Below, one piece after another: positions 13,854 through 20,276 of a stretch of 21,030 nt of DNA. Position numbers and translations under genes: made by a program. The notes under the pieces were generated by a model, which saw nothing but the letters and a program-made list of their open reading frames with translations, ran no database searches and was not told where the DNA came from. Where the stretch lies: assembly GCA_964639335.1 (NCBI GenBank), contig CAZXCJ010000021.1:1-21030 (forward strand), read 5' to 3'. The number at the start of each line of letters is the position of its first letter. The first letter of the stretch is position 1. Source of the stretch: JAIOTH01 sp964639335 (GTDB lineage Bacteria > Patescibacteriota > Patescibacteriia > UBA1558 > S5-K13).

Positions 13854-13921
13854 TTTATCCTCCTACTTTTTTATTTTAGAAATCATTTTAAAATAACATA
13901 TGTCCTGAACAATGTCAATAG

Positions 13922-13949
13922 TTGAATTTTCAAAAACTTATGTTATACT
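13922..13949 (+). promoter_or_regulatory. Probable promoter of the response-regulator gene
   Basis: TTGAAT (13922-13927), a 16-bp spacer and TATACT (13944-13949), 50 bp before the start codon. ATAACATA/TATGTTAT inverted words flank it at about 13894 and 13940. Confidence 0.5.
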
Positions 13950-13954
13950 AAAAT

Positions 13955-13979
13955 TAAGATTTTAAATCTTACTTTTTTT
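13955..13979 (+). repeat. Hairpin with T run in the response-regulator leader
   Basis: TAAGATTT-T-AAATCTTA (13955-13971) is a perfect 8-bp inverted repeat followed by C and seven T. It looks like a weak terminator or attenuator between the promoter and the 14000 start. The word AAGATTTAAAT also builds the palindrome after prfB. Confidence 0.5.
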
Positions 13980-13999
13980 ATCATTAACTTTTAAAATAA

Positions 14000-14380
14000 A
14001 TGCCAGACCAAAAAATAAGAGTCCTAATTATAGAAGATGAAAAAATCTTAGTTAATATGTATATTGCTAAATTTGAAAAAGAGGGCTTTGAGGTATATCA
14101 AGCTCCCAACGGAAAGGCGGGCTTAGATCAGTTAAAAACAATTAAACCAAATATAATATTATTAGATATTATTATGCCAGAAATGGATGGATTTATGGTT
14201 TTAAAAGATTTAAAATCCAATACAGAAACTCAAAATATTCCAGTAGTTATGTTAACAAATTTGGGTCAAGAAAAAGACATTGAAAAAGGCAAACAGTTAG
14301 GGGCTAAAGATTATTTAGTTAAGGTCAATTTAACTCCAAATCAAGTAGTAGAAAAAGTCCAAGAAATTCTTAAAAAATAA
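14000..14380 (+). CDS. Stand-alone response-regulator receiver domain (CheY-like)
   Basis: This 126-residue protein consists only of a receiver domain. It has acidic Glu12/Asp13 (IIEDE), phospho-acceptor Asp56 in LLDIIMPEMDG, Thr86 in VMLTN and Lys108 in KDYLVK, so all phosphorylation residues are in place. No output domain follows and no histidine kinase is nearby, so the partner is unknown. It probably acts by protein-protein contact. No Shine-Dalgarno is visible, and a hairpin precedes the gene. Confidence 0.95.
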   Translation: MPDQKIRVLIIEDEKILVNMYIAKFEKEGFEVYQAPNGKAGLDQLKTIKPNIILLDIIMPEMDGFMVLKDLKSNTETQNIPVVMLTNLGQEKDIEKGKQLGAKDYLVKVNLTPNQVVEKVQEILKK

Positions 14381-14474
14381 TATTAAATAAGTAAAAAGTA
14401 GAAAGTTATAAAGTAGAAAGTTTAAGATATTTTTTCAACTTTAAACTTTAAACTTTCAACTTTAAACTAACTTT
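14381..14474. repeat. Low-complexity leader of AAAGTAGAAAGTT and AACTTTAAACTTT units
   Basis: AAAGTAGAAAGTT recurs twice and then AACTTTAAA-type units recur four times in complementary sense. The stretch can therefore fold back on itself around TATTTTTTC. The same AACTTT wording appears in the PduL leader. Confidence 0.6.
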
Positions 14475-14509
14475 ATGAAACTCATTAGATATAAATAAAA
14501 AATCTAATG
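14475..14509 (+). other. Seven-codon mini-ORF overlapping a hairpin upstream of ndk
   Basis: ATG at 14475 opens MKLIRYK and stops at 14498. CATTAGAT (14483-14490) and ATCTAATG (14502-14509) form an 8-bp inverted repeat around it. The repetitive leader ends exactly at this ATG, as leaders here do before real genes. It may be a regulatory leader peptide or the scar of a deleted gene. Confidence 0.3.
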
Positions 14510-14550
14510 CGGTGCAAAAAATATTAATAAATAATCTATAAATTAAAAAT

Positions 14551-15168
14551 ATGACAAAAAATGAATTATCTAACGGGTTGAATAGCCCTAAACAAGAAAA
14601 AACATTTTTAATGGTTAAACCCGATGGGGTAATCAGAGGATTAACGGGCCAAATTATCGAGAGAGTAGAGCAAAGAGGACTAAAAATAGTCGCCTTACAA
14701 ATGTTTAAACCCACCTATGAACAAATGGACAATCATTATCCTCAAGACGAAAAATGGATTCAAAGATTGGGTGAAAAAACTTTAGCTACTTATGAAAAAT
14801 ACGGATATGATGCTATTAAAGAAATAGGCACAGACAATAAATTAGAAATAGGAAAAAAGGTTAGAAAATGGCTAATTGATTTTATGACTTCGGCTCCTTT
14901 AGTTAAAATGGTGGTTCAGGGAGTTCATGCTGTAGATATGATTAGAAAATTAGCTGGTCCAACCATGCCATTTATGGCTGAAATGGGAACTATTCGCGGA
15001 GATTTTTCCGTAGATTCCCCAGCGGCCGCCAATAAAGACCAGCGGGCAGTTCGAAATATAATCCATGCCTCTGAAACACCCAAAGAAGCCGAACATGAAA
15101 TCAGCCATTGGTTTTCTCCCGAGGAAATACATGAATATAAAAGAAGTATAGACGGAATTGCTTTTTAA
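14551..15168 (+). CDS. ndk: Nucleoside diphosphate kinase with internal insertion
   Basis: The enzyme moves the gamma-phosphate between nucleoside triphosphates and diphosphates through a phosphohistidine. KTFLMVKPDGVIRG (17-30) is the N-terminal signature. GTIRGDFSVD (146-155) and NIIHASET (169-176), with catalytic His172, complete the active site. At 205 residues it is about 60 longer than the usual 140-150. An insertion of about 35 residues lies after the HYP position (near 63-105, containing KWIQRLGEKTLATYEKYGYD). A shorter one (SPAAANKDQRAV) lies before the His loop, and there are extra residues at both ends. No Shine-Dalgarno is visible. A terminator follows at 15189-15227. Confidence 0.93.
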   Translation: MTKNELSNGLNSPKQEKTFLMVKPDGVIRGLTGQIIERVEQRGLKIVALQMFKPTYEQMDNHYPQDEKWIQRLGEKTLATYEKYGYDAIKEIGTDNKLEIGKKVRKWLIDFMTSAPLVKMVVQGVHAVDMIRKLAGPTMPFMAEMGTIRGDFSVDSPAAANKDQRAVRNIIHASETPKEAEHEISHWFSPEEIHEYKRSIDGIAF

Positions 15169-15188
15169 ATTTTAGTATATAAAATAGA

Positions 15189-15227
15189 AATAATCCCTAA
15201 TCTAAATCAATTGGGGTTATTGCTTTT
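15189..15227 (+). terminator. Probable terminator of ndk
   Basis: AATAATCCC (15189-15197) pairs with GGGGTTATT (15213-15221) over nine pairs including one G-U, followed by GC and four T. The loop is long (15 nt). It overlaps the -35 of the next promoter. Confidence 0.5.
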
Positions 15228-15248
15228 CTAAAATAATAGTGCTATAAT
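15220..15248 (+). promoter_or_regulatory. Promoter of the structured RNA gene
   Basis: TTGCTT (15220-15225), exactly 17 bp of spacer, then an extended -10 TGCTATAAT ending at 15248. The predicted start near 15255 coincides with the first base of the RNA's closing stem. Confidence 0.65.
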
Positions 15249-15254
15249 ATAAAC

Positions 15255-15428
15255 GTGCCTAAAAGGTCAGTATATGGAAGACTTTGATTTAACATTGGGA
15301 GTTCGGGTAATTCAAAGCTGAGGTTTTGAATTTAGAACTCAACCCACTATATAGTTTCTGAGACTTCCAACATCCAACTGATGTTTTAGGCATTTCTAAA
15401 ACTGGGCTTTGCGCCCGGTTTTCTTTTT
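15255..15428 (+). ncRNA. Structured non-coding RNA, 6S RNA-like outline
   Basis: No credible ORF lies here, but a rod-like fold is evident. The closing stem is 15255-15264 with 15384-15393 (GTGCCTAAAA/TTTTAGGCAT). Inside it are 15275-15280 with 15364-15369 (TGGAAG/CTTCCA), 15299-15304 with 15335-15340 (GAGTTC/GAACTC) and 15309-15316 with 15325-15332 (AATTCAAA/TTTGAATT). A large internal loop separates the second and third stems. A small CATC-CAACT-GATG hairpin (15371-15383) sits on the 3' side. A closing stem, large bubble and long apical hairpin are the plan of 6S RNA, which binds RNA polymerase by mimicking an open promoter. The body (about 140 nt) is shorter than the usual 180-200. It has its own promoter and terminator. 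6S identity is an inference; SRP RNA, tmRNA and RNase P signatures were not seen. Confidence 0.6.
15398..15428 (+). terminator. Strong rho-independent terminator of the RNA gene
   Basis: AAAACTGGGC and GCCCGGTTTT pair over ten positions (one G-U) around a TTTGC loop, followed by C and five T. Confidence 0.9.
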
Positions 15429-15455
15429 AATTAATTTTAAATAAACATATTATTT

Positions 15456-15463
15456 GCTATAAT
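15456..15463 (+). promoter_or_regulatory. Extended -10 element before the PfkB-family gene
   Basis: GCTATAAT with TTGC upstream gives TGCTATAAT (15455-15463 region), the same extended -10 as the RNA promoter. No good -35 is seen. The distance to the start codon at 15596 is about 130 bp. Confidence 0.45.
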
Positions 15464-15535
15464 AAAGATATAAATAATTCATAAAATTCCAGAAGAATTA
15501 AAGGATTTAAAAATTTATTGATTTTTTGCTTTCTT

Positions 15536-15562
15536 CCTCCTTCGTTCTTTGAACTTCGGAGG
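15536..15562. repeat. GC-rich imperfect hairpin in the PfkB leader
   Basis: CCTCC (15536-15540) pairs with GGAGG (15558-15562), with further GTTC/GAAC pairing inside. It is a GC island in AT-rich leader sequence. It is followed by ACAGG and resembles the element at 16667-16715 (GG-A/C-GGACA). Confidence 0.55.
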
Positions 15563-15595
15563 ACAGGTGATTTTTTGTTTTTAAAAACTAATTTT

Positions 15596-16582
15596 ATGCT
15601 TAAAAAATTTGATATAATCAGCATTGGCGGGGCAACTCAAGACATAATATATTACACCAAAGATGCTGAAATCATTAACAATAAAAAAAACATATTAAAA
15701 CAAAAATTAATAGCTTTTGAATATGGAGCAAAAATAACCTCTGATGATATTTATTTAACATTTGGTGGGGGAGGGATGAATACTGCTATTAATTTTTCTG
15801 CCCTGGGCTTAAAAACTGGAACCATATTAAACTTGGGTCTTGATTGGATTGGCGAATTAATCATCAAAGAATTAAAAAGCAAAAAAATTATTACTAATTA
15901 TATCAATTTGGACCAAAATCACTATTCTGGTTTTTCTTTTATATTGAGTTATAAAAATTATAATGACCGCACCATTTTTGGACACCGCGGAGCCAATAAA
16001 TTTTTAAAACTATCTAAAAATCAATTAAGTAAAATTAAAACTAAATGGATTTATATCTCTTCTTTAAGTGGAAACAATGTCTTAATCAAAAAAAATTTAC
16101 AAAATATATTTAGCTCTTTCAGAAAAACAAAAATTGCTTGGAATCCAGGCCAAAGCCAATTAAATTATGGCTACAAATTTTTCAAAAAATATTTGCCAAT
16201 AACAGAATGCTTTAATTTAAATAAGGATGAGGCCATAGAATTAGTATTGTCTGCTGGTATTAAAACTACTAATATGGAAAAACTTTTAAAAACCATTTAC
16301 AGCTGGGGAACAAAAATGGTTTTAATTACTGATGGGCATAAAGGGGCTTATGTTTATAATGGTTTTAAAATATATTACAAAAATGCTCTTGGCCACAAAG
16401 GTATAAATACCACCGGAGCTGGAGATGCCTTTGGCTCCAGTTTTATATCTGGACTAATTATTTACAAAAAAATCATCAAAAAATCTCTCAAATTAGCCAC
16501 CTGCCAAGCCGGAGCGGTAATCAAGGAAATAGGAGCTCAAAAAGGACTACTTAATAAAAATCAAATAACAAAATTAATTTAA
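15596..16582 (+). CDS. PfkB-family carbohydrate/nucleoside kinase
   Basis: The 328-residue protein has the ribokinase-like N-terminus FDIISIGGATQDI (5-17), the substrate-side glycine run FGGGGMNTA and the ATP-binding signature TTGAGDAFGSSF (272-283), with catalytic base Asp277. The family phosphorylates sugars or nucleosides (ribokinase, fructokinase, adenosine kinase). The substrate cannot be told here. The start at 15596 (MLKKFDIISIGG) is preferred because the conserved strand begins at once. An upstream TTG in frame at 15518 would translate the GC-rich hairpin element and is unlikely. It is followed at 159 bp by PduL. Confidence 0.9.
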   Translation: MLKKFDIISIGGATQDIIYYTKDAEIINNKKNILKQKLIAFEYGAKITSDDIYLTFGGGGMNTAINFSALGLKTGTILNLGLDWIGELIIKELKSKKIITNYINLDQNHYSGFSFILSYKNYNDRTIFGHRGANKFLKLSKNQLSKIKTKWIYISSLSGNNVLIKKNLQNIFSSFRKTKIAWNPGQSQLNYGYKFFKKYLPITECFNLNKDEAIELVLSAGIKTTNMEKLLKTIYSWGTKMVLITDGHKGAYVYNGFKIYYKNALGHKGINTTGAGDAFGSSFISGLIIYKKIIKKSLKLATCQAGAVIKEIGAQKGLLNKNQITKLI

Positions 16583-16660
16583 TAATTTTCAAATATTATA
16601 TAATAATATCAACAAATAAAAGGTTATAAATTTTGAAATCATTTTTCCGAAAAACTTTTA

Positions 16661-16740
16661 ACTTTTCCCGCCATGGGCGGGTCTCCTCCAAGGGCGGACA
16701 CAGCGCCTTCGGCGGAAACTTTCAACTAATAACTAAAATT
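16661..16740. repeat. Leader with GC-rich double hairpin and AACTTT wording
   Basis: CCCGCC-ATG-GGCGGG (16667-16681) and CGCC-TTC-GGCG (16704-16714) are perfect hairpins inserted between CTTTTAACTTTT and AAACTTTCAACTAATAACT. The GC content contrasts sharply with the flanks. The leader ends at the PduL start codon. Confidence 0.7.
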
Positions 16741-17310
16741 ATGCTGATAGAAATAGAGTATTCAAATCGACATATTCATATTAGCAGGGGTCTGTTAGAA
16801 AAATTATTTGGACCTGAATATCAATTGTCTATTGAAAAAAAACTCTCTCAAGGTGAAGATTTTTCCGCCAAAGAAACCCTAACAATTATGGGACCAAAAG
16901 AAAAAATTGAAAATGTCAGAATAATTGGACCCGAAAGAGAAAAAACTCAAATTGAAATTTTAAAGTCCGATGCATTTAGATTGGGGATAGAAGTACCTAT
17001 TAAAATTTCTGGAGATTTAGAAAATACTCCTGGAATAAAAATTATAGGGCCGCTAGGCGAAGCCGATTTAGACAATGGAGTTATAATAGCTAAAAGGCAT
17101 TTACATATCGCTCCAGATGAAGCTAAAAAATTAAAACTGAAAAATAATCAAAAATTAAAATTAAAAATTAAAGGCGAACGCGCTTTAATATTTGATGAAA
17201 TTATTGTCAGAATCAAAAAGGGCTACACAACAAAAATTCATTTAGATATAGAAGAGGCCAATGCTGGCAATATCAGCCAAAACGACAAGGGAAAACTATT
17301 AATAGATTAA
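16741..17310 (+). CDS. pduL: PduL-type phosphate acyltransferase (phosphotransacetylase)
   Basis: PduL converts acyl-CoA and phosphate into acyl phosphate. The 189-residue protein has the family's three histidine-rich or metal-binding signatures: SNRHIHIS (8-15), IIAKRHLHIAPDEA (115-128) and HLDIEEANA (167-175). It lacks the N-terminal encapsulation peptide of microcompartment PduL, so it is probably the soluble cytosolic form that replaces Pta. Acetate kinase lies next, 92 bp downstream, completing acetyl-CoA to acetate with ATP formation. The start at 16741 is chosen because MLIEIEYSNRHIH begins the domain. A longer frame from 16633 would translate the GC hairpins of the leader. Confidence 0.93.
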   Translation: MLIEIEYSNRHIHISRGLLEKLFGPEYQLSIEKKLSQGEDFSAKETLTIMGPKEKIENVRIIGPEREKTQIEILKSDAFRLGIEVPIKISGDLENTPGIKIIGPLGEADLDNGVIIAKRHLHIAPDEAKKLKLKNNQKLKLKIKGERALIFDEIIVRIKKGYTTKIHLDIEEANAGNISQNDKGKLLID

Positions 17311-17344
17311 TTGGTTAATTGAATAATAGGATAATTGAATTTTT

Positions 17345-17402
17345 TTAATTAATATTCGTATTATTCGTATATTAGCATCAAATAATTAGTATCTTTAGTA
17401 TC
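17345..17402. repeat. ATTCGTAT/ATTAGTAT-type leader repeat, short copy
   Basis: ATTCGTATTATTCGTATATTAGCATC followed by AATTAGTAT and TTTAGTATC runs into the ackA start codon; written in parts these are the same words as at 5881-5922 and 18611-18691. The 5' inverted arm is missing. Confidence 0.65.
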
Positions 17403-18545
17403 ATGAAAAGACAAAAATACATCTTAGTTTTAAACAGCGGCAGTACTTCCTTGAAGTTCAAAATTTTCAATTACTCTAGTTTAAAAGAAATCCACTGCGG
17501 AACTGTGGAAAAAATCGGATTAAAAAAATCAATCATAAAATTTGACAACTCTGATATCAAAAATAAAAAAACAATAATCAATCACGCTCAAGCCCTAAAA
17601 ATAATCAATAGTTTTATAAAAAACGAAACTAATATAAGAATATCACTAATCTTGCATAGAATAGTTCACGGAGGCGCAGAGTTTAATCGGGCCACAAAAT
17701 TAGACCAAAAAACAATAAATAAAATAAGTAAATATAATAATTTGGCTCCACTCCACAACCCAGTAAATTTAAAAGTCGCCCAAGAATCTATAAAAATATG
17801 GCCAAGAATAAAACAAATAGGAATGTTTGATACTATGTTTTTTAAAAATATTCCACTCCGGACCCGTCTTTATCCACTGCCATTAAAATATTTCAAAAAA
17901 TATAATATTAGAAAATTTGGCTTTCATGGGTTTTCTCACCAAAACATGTTGAAATGGTCTGCCAAAAAATTAAAAAAAAGAACAAATCAATGCAATTTAA
18001 TAACTTGTCATCTTGGTGGGGGATCTAGTATAGCTGTTATTAAAAACGGCCAACCCATAGAAATATCAATGGGGTTTAGCCCTTTATCGGGATTAATGAT
18101 GATGAGTAGAGCCGGTGATATAGATCCAGCTATTATTTTTCATCTTTTAAAAAATGCTAAAATGTCCCTTAATCAAATTTATCAGTTATTAAATTTTGAA
18201 TCTGGATTAAGTGGTATGACAAAAATTGCAGATTTGCGCGACATCATGATTCTGGCTGGATATAAAATAAAAAATTATAAATCAAATATAAAGGCGAATA
18301 GAGAAAATAAACAACTCGCAAAATTAGCTTTAGATTTATTTATATATAAAATCCAGAGATATTTGTCATCATATATAACCCTATTACCAAAAATTGACGC
18401 CATTGTATTTAGCGGAGCAATAGGCGAGAGAAATGCGGATATTAGAAACTTAATATTTAAAAATATATATCTTCCTAAAAAATATAAAAAAATTATTATT
18501 AAGTGTAATGAAGAAAGAATAATGACTGAAATAATTAAAAAATAA
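17403..18545 (+). CDS. ackA: Acetate kinase
   Basis: It transfers the phosphate of acetyl phosphate to ADP, giving acetate and ATP. The 380-residue protein is slightly short of the usual 395-405, mostly at the C-terminus. Visible features: VLNSGSTSLKFK (9-20) with Asn11, HRIVHGG (85-91) with Arg86, APLHNP (115-120) with His118, FDT (142-144) with catalytic Asp143, GFHGFSH (173-179) with His175, HLGGGSSI (203-210), and SRAGDIDPA (235-243) with Arg236. FSGAIGERNADIR and the terminal NEE follow. HLGGGSS and GFHGFSHQ differ mildly from the common HLGNGSS and GFHGTSH. It follows PduL, its usual metabolic partner. The start lies in a leader repeat. Confidence 0.95.
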   Translation: MKRQKYILVLNSGSTSLKFKIFNYSSLKEIHCGTVEKIGLKKSIIKFDNSDIKNKKTIINHAQALKIINSFIKNETNIRISLILHRIVHGGAEFNRATKLDQKTINKISKYNNLAPLHNPVNLKVAQESIKIWPRIKQIGMFDTMFFKNIPLRTRLYPLPLKYFKKYNIRKFGFHGFSHQNMLKWSAKKLKKRTNQCNLITCHLGGGSSIAVIKNGQPIEISMGFSPLSGLMMMSRAGDIDPAIIFHLLKNAKMSLNQIYQLLNFESGLSGMTKIADLRDIMILAGYKIKNYKSNIKANRENKQLAKLALDLFIYKIQRYLSSYITLLPKIDAIVFSGAIGERNADIRNLIFKNIYLPKKYKKIIIKCNEERIMTEIIKK

Positions 18546-18691
18546 ACACGATACTAATAAATCAAATGCAAATCTACGAATAACCATAGTAATGCTAATT
18601 CATTCGCATCATTAGTATAATCTATTCGTATAATTAGTATGCATTAGCCTGCCTACCGGCAGGCAGGTATATTGGCATCACGCATTAGTAT
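18546..18691. repeat. ATTAGTAT/ATTCGTAT leader repeat, long copy
   Basis: GATACTAAT and TACGAATA words in one sense are followed by ATTAGTATAATCTATTCGTA, AATTAGTATGCATTAG and GGTATATTGGCATCACGC, ending TTAGTATATG at the start codon. It closely matches 5881-5925 in order. Confidence 0.75.
18647..18664. repeat. Perfect GC-rich hairpin within the leader repeat
   Basis: GCCTGCC-TACC-GGCAGGC, 7-bp stem and 4-nt loop, is inserted between the GCATTA and TATATTGGCATC words. The corresponding site in the 5802-5922 copy has no hairpin. Confidence 0.75.
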
Positions 18692-19141
18692 ATGAAAAAA
18701 ATTATAATCACAATATTGGTAATATTAATTTTAGGAGCAGGAATATGTTCTGCTCAAGAACATACTACTTATGATGGCCCCTCTGATACCGTGACTGAGA
18801 TTGAAAATGAAGGAAATTATCAACAAGATGAAGATGGCAATTATGAAATCCAGTATATAGAAACTCGGGACGAATTGGAAGAGGGTCTTTTTGAAAAAAT
18901 TATCAATAAAGTTGAAAATGGAAATGGAAAAATAAAATATAATTATTTAGATTATGCTCATTGGCATTTTTGGTTTTTAGTAATAATTATATTATTAATC
19001 ATTTTCACTATTATTAGATTTACAAAAAAATTAAAAAAAATTAACAGAAAAATCCACGGGCAAGATAATATAATGTCTCAACAAAAAAAACTCATAGAAA
19101 TTAATGACATTAAAGAAGAGGATGAAATCATTTACAAATAA
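18692..19141 (+). CDS. Secreted/membrane-anchored small protein of unknown function
   Basis: The 149-residue protein has an N-terminal signal peptide (MKKIIITILVILILGAG) with a likely cleavage after CSA at residue 21. An acidic exported domain follows (about 22-90, rich in Glu, Asp, Asn, Tyr). A transmembrane helix (about 93-112) precedes a basic then acidic cytoplasmic tail. The topology is type I: outside N-terminus, inside C-terminus. I do not recognise a family. It lies 4 bp before the oxidoreductase alpha gene, so the two are probably co-transcribed, though the biochemical connection is unclear. The start lies at the end of a leader repeat. Confidence 0.75.
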   Translation: MKKIIITILVILILGAGICSAQEHTTYDGPSDTVTEIENEGNYQQDEDGNYEIQYIETRDELEEGLFEKIINKVENGNGKIKYNYLDYAHWHFWFLVIIILLIIFTIIRFTKKLKKINRKIHGQDNIMSQQKKLIEINDIKEEDEIIYK

Positions 19142-19145
19142 AAAT

Positions 19146-20225
19146 ATGCCAATTAAAAAATTAATTACCGGAAATGAAATAGTAGTTAAAGCCGCTTTGG
19201 CTGCAGGAGCTAGGGCTTACTTTGGCTACCCAATTACTCCAGCGACAGAAATCATGACTGAGTGGGATAAAGAATATGAAAAAAGAAAAAATTTAATATT
19301 TTTACAAACTGAAGATGAAATGTCCGCCGGCTTTACTATGATTGGCTCTGTTCTAACAGGAGTAAAAACATTTACAGCAACGTGCGGTCCGGGAAATATC
19401 TTAATGCAAGATGCTTTTGTAATGGCCGAAGCCATGCGCATTCCTACGGTAGCGGTCATAGGACAAAGAGGAGGCCCATCAACTGGTTCAGTTATTTATT
19501 CTCAACAAGAGCTCACTTTAACGGCCTTTGGGGGAAATGGCGAGGGCTACCGGATAGTTTATTCTCCCTCTAATCTCCAAGATCTCTATGACCAAGTCAT
19601 CAAAGCTTTTAATGTCGCCTGGAAATATAGATTCCCTACATTTGTATTAACTGATGGCTATACTCTAAAAACCAGAGCTTTGGTAGAATTAAAAAAACCA
19701 AAAAATTTAGTTAAATCTTACCCATTGGTTTTAAAATCTAAAATTCGAGACAACTCCAAAGAATCTAATTATCAAAATCTAAATAATACTTTTGCTACCG
19801 AAGAACAATGTTATGAAGCTAATTTAAAATTATTAGCTGCATTCAATAAAATTAAAGATAAAATTGCTGAGTCAGAAACATATTCTTTGGGTAAAAAAGC
19901 TCAAACTTTAATAATCGCTCATGGAATTGTAGCATCTTCGGTCAAACAAGCCATTAATGACTCCCAAAATAAAAAAGTTAAACTTTTTCGACCAATCACT
20001 GTTAATCCTTTTCCAGATAAAAAATTACAGCCGGAATTAAAAGGTATGCAAAAAATCATTATTATAGAATCGGCCGCTAATCAATTATTAAAATTAGTTA
20101 AAGAAAATATTTATGGTACTAAAATTCCCATCCAAACCTACTGCCGTCCTGCATTAGGAATCAGCCCAGAGGAAATAATCAAACTCATATCATCAAAAAA
20201 TCAAATGAATAAAAAATCAAATTGA
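19146..20225 (+). CDS. korA: 2-oxoacid:ferredoxin oxidoreductase, alpha subunit
   Basis: It is part of the enzyme that oxidatively decarboxylates a 2-oxoacid (2-oxoglutarate, pyruvate or a branched-chain oxoacid) with CoA to acyl-CoA, CO2 and reduced ferredoxin. The 359-residue protein has LITGNEIVVKAALAAGARAY (6-25), the substrate-site YPITPATEI (28-36), TEDEMSAG (55-62), ATCGPGNILM (78-87) and GQRGGPSTG (106-114), all KorA/VorB-type. A C-terminal half with a Rossmann-like part (KVKLFRPITVNPFP) completes it. The start ATG at 19146 is 4 bp after the preceding stop; an upstream frame from 19104 would overlap that gene. It stops with TGA. The substrate is not decidable from motifs. The acetate-forming genes nearby favour pyruvate-like use. 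Confidence 0.92.
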   Translation: MPIKKLITGNEIVVKAALAAGARAYFGYPITPATEIMTEWDKEYEKRKNLIFLQTEDEMSAGFTMIGSVLTGVKTFTATCGPGNILMQDAFVMAEAMRIPTVAVIGQRGGPSTGSVIYSQQELTLTAFGGNGEGYRIVYSPSNLQDLYDQVIKAFNVAWKYRFPTFVLTDGYTLKTRALVELKKPKNLVKSYPLVLKSKIRDNSKESNYQNLNNTFATEEQCYEANLKLLAAFNKIKDKIAESETYSLGKKAQTLIIAHGIVASSVKQAINDSQNKKVKLFRPITVNPFPDKKLQPELKGMQKIIIIESAANQLLKLVKENIYGTKIPIQTYCRPALGISPEEIIKLISSKNQMNKKSN

Positions 20226-20276
20226 TTTATTGTTTTCTTGTTTTTTTGATTAATTGAATAATAATAAAATAACATA

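Noticed and set aside
14381..14474. CRISPR-like array in the AAAGTAGAAAGTT/AACTTTAAAC leader
   Set aside because: The units are 7-17 bp, back to back with no unique spacers, and no cas genes are near; it is a low-complexity leader.
15518..15595. N-terminal extension of the PfkB-family kinase
   Set aside because: It would start at TTG and translate the GC-rich hairpin element; the conserved domain begins right after the ATG at 15596.
16633..16740. N-terminal extension of PduL as an encapsulation peptide
   Set aside because: It starts at a TTG and reads through two GC-rich hairpins and leader repeats (residues such as RHGRVSSKGGHS), not an amphipathic helix; ATG 16741 fits the family.
19104..19145. 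Upstream start for korA overlapping the membrane-protein gene
   Set aside because: The family's N-terminus begins at MPIKKLITGNE (19146), 4 bp after the preceding stop, so the extra 14 codons are unlikely.
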